Origin: Flavobacterium psychrophilum
Lineage (GTDB): Bacteria > Bacteroidota > Bacteroidia > Flavobacteriales > Flavobacteriaceae
NCBI GenBank assembly: GCA_945866505.1
Contig: CAMBHH010000194.1
Coordinates: 1-6,372 of the forward strand
Length of the DNA stretch: 6,372 nucleotides
Reading direction: 5' to 3'
Both the position numbers and the translations under genes were made by a program. How positions within the stretch are numbered: position 1 is the stretch's first letter; every line of letters starts with the position of its first letter. Below the pieces are notes generated by a model. The model made no database searches, was not told where the DNA came from, and was given only the letters and a program-made list of their open reading frames with translations. This document shows positions 4,583-6,372 of this stretch, in pieces.

Positions 4583-6372
4583 ATGAACAAAGCGATATAT
4601 ATAGCTACAAATGAGGAAACTAGTGGTAAATCGATAGTTACTTTGGGATTAATGAGTATGCTTATTGGCAAAACAGCTAAAGTGGGTTATTTCAGACCCA
4701 TAGTCGAAGATTTTGAAGATGGCGAATTAGACAATCATATTGATACGGTAATTAATCATTTTGGTTTGGACATTGATTTTAATGATGCGTATGCCATCAA
4801 AAAAAGCAAATTAATTAAAAAGAAAAACAGAGGAAAACTCGGAGAAGTCATAGATTTGATTATCGAGAAATATAAAAAAATTGAGGAACAATTTGATTTT
4901 GTTTTAGTTGAAGGTACTAGCTTTATTGGTGAGGGAACAGCAATTGAAATGGATACCAATGTGCTCATTGCAAAAAACCTTGGTATTCCAGCTATAATTG
5001 TGGGGTCGGGTATAGGAAAATCGTTAGACGAATTAGTAGACAGTCTTTGCCTTGCGTATCATTCTTTCAAGTTAAAAGAAGTAGAAGTTTTGGCTGTAAT
5101 CGCCAATAAAGTGCAGCTAGAAGATTTGGAATTAATTAAATCGGGCCTTAAAAAAAATTTACCAGAAGGGGTTTTGGTCAATGCAATTCCCTTGATTTCT
5201 AGTTTAAAAAACATAACCGTTCAAGAAGTTGTGAAGGAATTAGACGCCAAAGTTTTGTTTGGTGAGGCTTATCTCAATAATCAAATATCCAGTTTTAGTG
5301 TCGGTGCTATGCAACTTAGAAACTATTTGATGCATCTAAAACAGGATGGTTTGGTCATCACTCCTGGCGATAGAGCCGATATTATTTTAGGAGCATTACA
5401 AGCCAATGAATCAAAAAATTATCCCTCTATTTCTGGAATAGTTTTAACGGGAAATATTATTCCCGAGGATACCATTCTTAAATTAATAGAAGGACTTTCG
5501 CCAGTGGTGCCCATTATTGTAGTCAATGAAGGAACTTATGTAATTACTAATAGAATTGGTGATATAAAATCTAAAATTTATGCCAATAACAAACAAAAAA
5601 TTCAAACATCAATAGATACTTTCGAAAAATATGTAGATATTGACAGTTTAACCGATAAATTTATAAAATTTGAAGTGGAAGGAATGACTCCAAAAATGTT
5701 TCAATATAATTTAGTTAAAAGAGCCAAAAAACACCGTAAACATATTGTATTACCAGAAGGAAACGACGATAGAATTCTTATCGCAGCCTCCAGATTATTG
5801 TTGATGGATGTGGTTGAAATGACGATTCTTGGTGACAAAAAACAAATCGTTAGCAAATCGTCCGAATTAGGCTTGGATATGGATTTTACAAAAGTTCAGA
5901 TTATCAATCCAAGAAAAGATGAAAATTACGATGATTATGTAAATACTTATTACGAGCTCCGAAAGGAGAAGAAAATGACTTTGGAAATTGCCAAAGACTT
6001 GATGGAAGACGGTTCCTATTTTGGAACAATGATGGTCTATAAAGGTCACGCTGACGGAATGGTTTCGGGAGCGGCGCACACTACACAACATACGATTTTA
6101 CCAGCGTTACAATTTATCAAAACTAAACCCAATTCGTCTGTAGTTTCATCAATTTTCTTTATGTGCTTAGAGGATCGCGTTTCGATTTTTGGAGATTGTG
6201 CAATTAATCCAAATCCAACAGCCGAACAGTTGGCAGAAATCGCCATTTCATCGGCTGATTCAAGTTTGGCTTTCGGGATTGAACCCAAAGTGGCCATGCT
6301 TTCTTATTCTTCAGGTTCATCAGGAAAAGGGGATGAGGTTGAAAAAGTTAGAGCAGCCACAGAAATTGTAAA
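4583..6372 (+). CDS. pta: Phosphate acetyltransferase, long (three-domain) form, 3'-truncated by the window edge
   Basis: Pta interconverts acetyl-CoA plus phosphate and acetyl phosphate plus CoA in the cytosol, and works with acetate kinase in acetate production or uptake. The ATG at 4583 opens a frame that runs off the window; 596 residues are visible of about 700 expected. Residues 1-220 form a BioD/CobB-like P-loop domain (TNEETSGKS, with Asn10 where Walker A usually has Gly or Ala). About 225-330 is the DRTGG domain, whose signature reads ITPGDRADIILGA. The catalytic PTA_PTB domain starts near 372, with HIVLPEGNDDR (Pro391-Glu392), GMVSGAAHTTQHTI, and the CoA/phosphate-site stretch AMLSYSSGSSGKGDEVEKVR (571 on). 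The remaining roughly 100 residues lie beyond the edge. It is 67 bp downstream of corA with no terminator; ackA often neighbours pta but would lie outside the window. No frameshift was found on full translation. Confidence 0.95.
   Translation, partial: MNKAIYIATNEETSGKSIVTLGLMSMLIGKTAKVGYFRPIVEDFEDGELDNHIDTVINHFGLDIDFNDAYAIKKSKLIKKKNRGKLGEVIDLIIEKYKKIEEQFDFVLVEGTSFIGEGTAIEMDTNVLIAKNLGIPAIIVGSGIGKSLDELVDSLCLAYHSFKLKEVEVLAVIANKVQLEDLELIKSGLKKNLPEGVLVNAIPLISSLKNITVQEVVKELDAKVLFGEAYLNNQISSFSVGAMQLRNYLMHLKQDGLVITPGDRADIILGALQANESKNYPSISGIVLTGNIIPEDTILKLIEGLSPVVPIIVVNEGTYVITNRIGDIKSKIYANNKQKIQTSIDTFEKYVDIDSLTDKFIKFEVEGMTPKMFQYNLVKRAKKHRKHIVLPEGNDDRILIAASRLLLMDVVEMTILGDKKQIVSKSSELGLDMDFTKVQIINPRKDENYDDYVNTYYELRKEKKMTLEIAKDLMEDGSYFGTMMVYKGHADGMVSGAAHTTQHTILPALQFIKTKPNSSVVSSIFFMCLEDRVSIFGDCAINPNPTAEQLAEIAISSADSSLAFGIEPKVAMLSYSSGSSGKGDEVEKVRAATEIV

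Noticed and set aside
4474..4968. Two minus-strand frames (4474-4671 and 4756-4968) that look membrane-like
   Set aside because: They are antisense to the corA end and the pta start. The Phe/Ile/Leu richness comes from reading A-rich codons in reverse.
5867..6371. Short frames on both strands inside pta (5867-6091 and 6046-6297 minus, 6189-6371 plus)
   Set aside because: All lie within the intact Pta frame, which carries conserved catalytic-domain motifs throughout; they are shadows.
1..6372. CRISPR array, insertion sequence, tRNA or rRNA gene
   Set aside because: No regularly spaced direct repeats, transposase-like frame, terminal inverted repeats with target duplication, or cloverleaf-like sequence was seen on reading both strands.

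Overview
The window looks like a piece of a Flavobacteriaceae chromosome, most likely Flavobacterium or a close relative. The DNA is AT-rich, genes lack Shine-Dalgarno sequences, and the proteins (DnaK, a flavobacterial-type proteorhodopsin, CorA and a long-form phosphate acetyltransferase) all read as Bacteroidetes orthologues. The genus is inferred from sequence character only. Both ends of the window cut through genes: dnaK on the left lacks its 5' part and pta on the right lacks its 3' part.

Layout. 1-866 (+): 3' half of dnaK, ending in a strong hairpin terminator at 952-984. 1027-1221 (+): a 64-residue DUF2283-family protein with its own terminator at 1251-1280. 1296-2189 (-): blh, the integral-membrane beta-carotene 15,15'-dioxygenase that makes retinal. 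2190-2299: a 110-bp, extremely AT-rich divergent intergenic region. 2300-3025 (+): a proton-pumping proteorhodopsin with the D-T-E motif, methionine at the spectral tuning site and a Schiff-base lysine, followed by a terminator at 3050-3081. 3082-3444: a long non-coding stretch with a possible intergenic repeat and a 16-bp palindrome. 3445-4515 (+): a CorA-family divalent cation channel. 4583 to the window end (+): phosphate acetyltransferase, the longest reading frame here, open at the right edge.

How it works together. blh and the rhodopsin form a compact phototrophy module: Blh cleaves beta-carotene into two retinals, and retinal binds Lys224 of the rhodopsin to make a light-driven proton pump. 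The carotenoid genes that supply beta-carotene are not in the window. The module sits between housekeeping genes (chaperone on one side, cation transport and acetate metabolism on the other), which fits a cassette acquired at a neutral site, although base composition does not mark it as foreign.

The most notable observations are two. First, the rhodopsin has a glycine (Gly143) where green proteorhodopsin has Phe152, the position that opens a side window for a carotenoid antenna in xanthorhodopsin-like pumps, so this pump may use an accessory carotenoid. Second, all three intrinsic terminators share one architecture: an AAACCG/CGGTTT-based 11-bp stem closed by an A-T pair and capped by a GNRA tetraloop (GAAA, GCAA, GCGA), with covarying stem pairs. 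I do not see a wholly new multi-gene system in this window.
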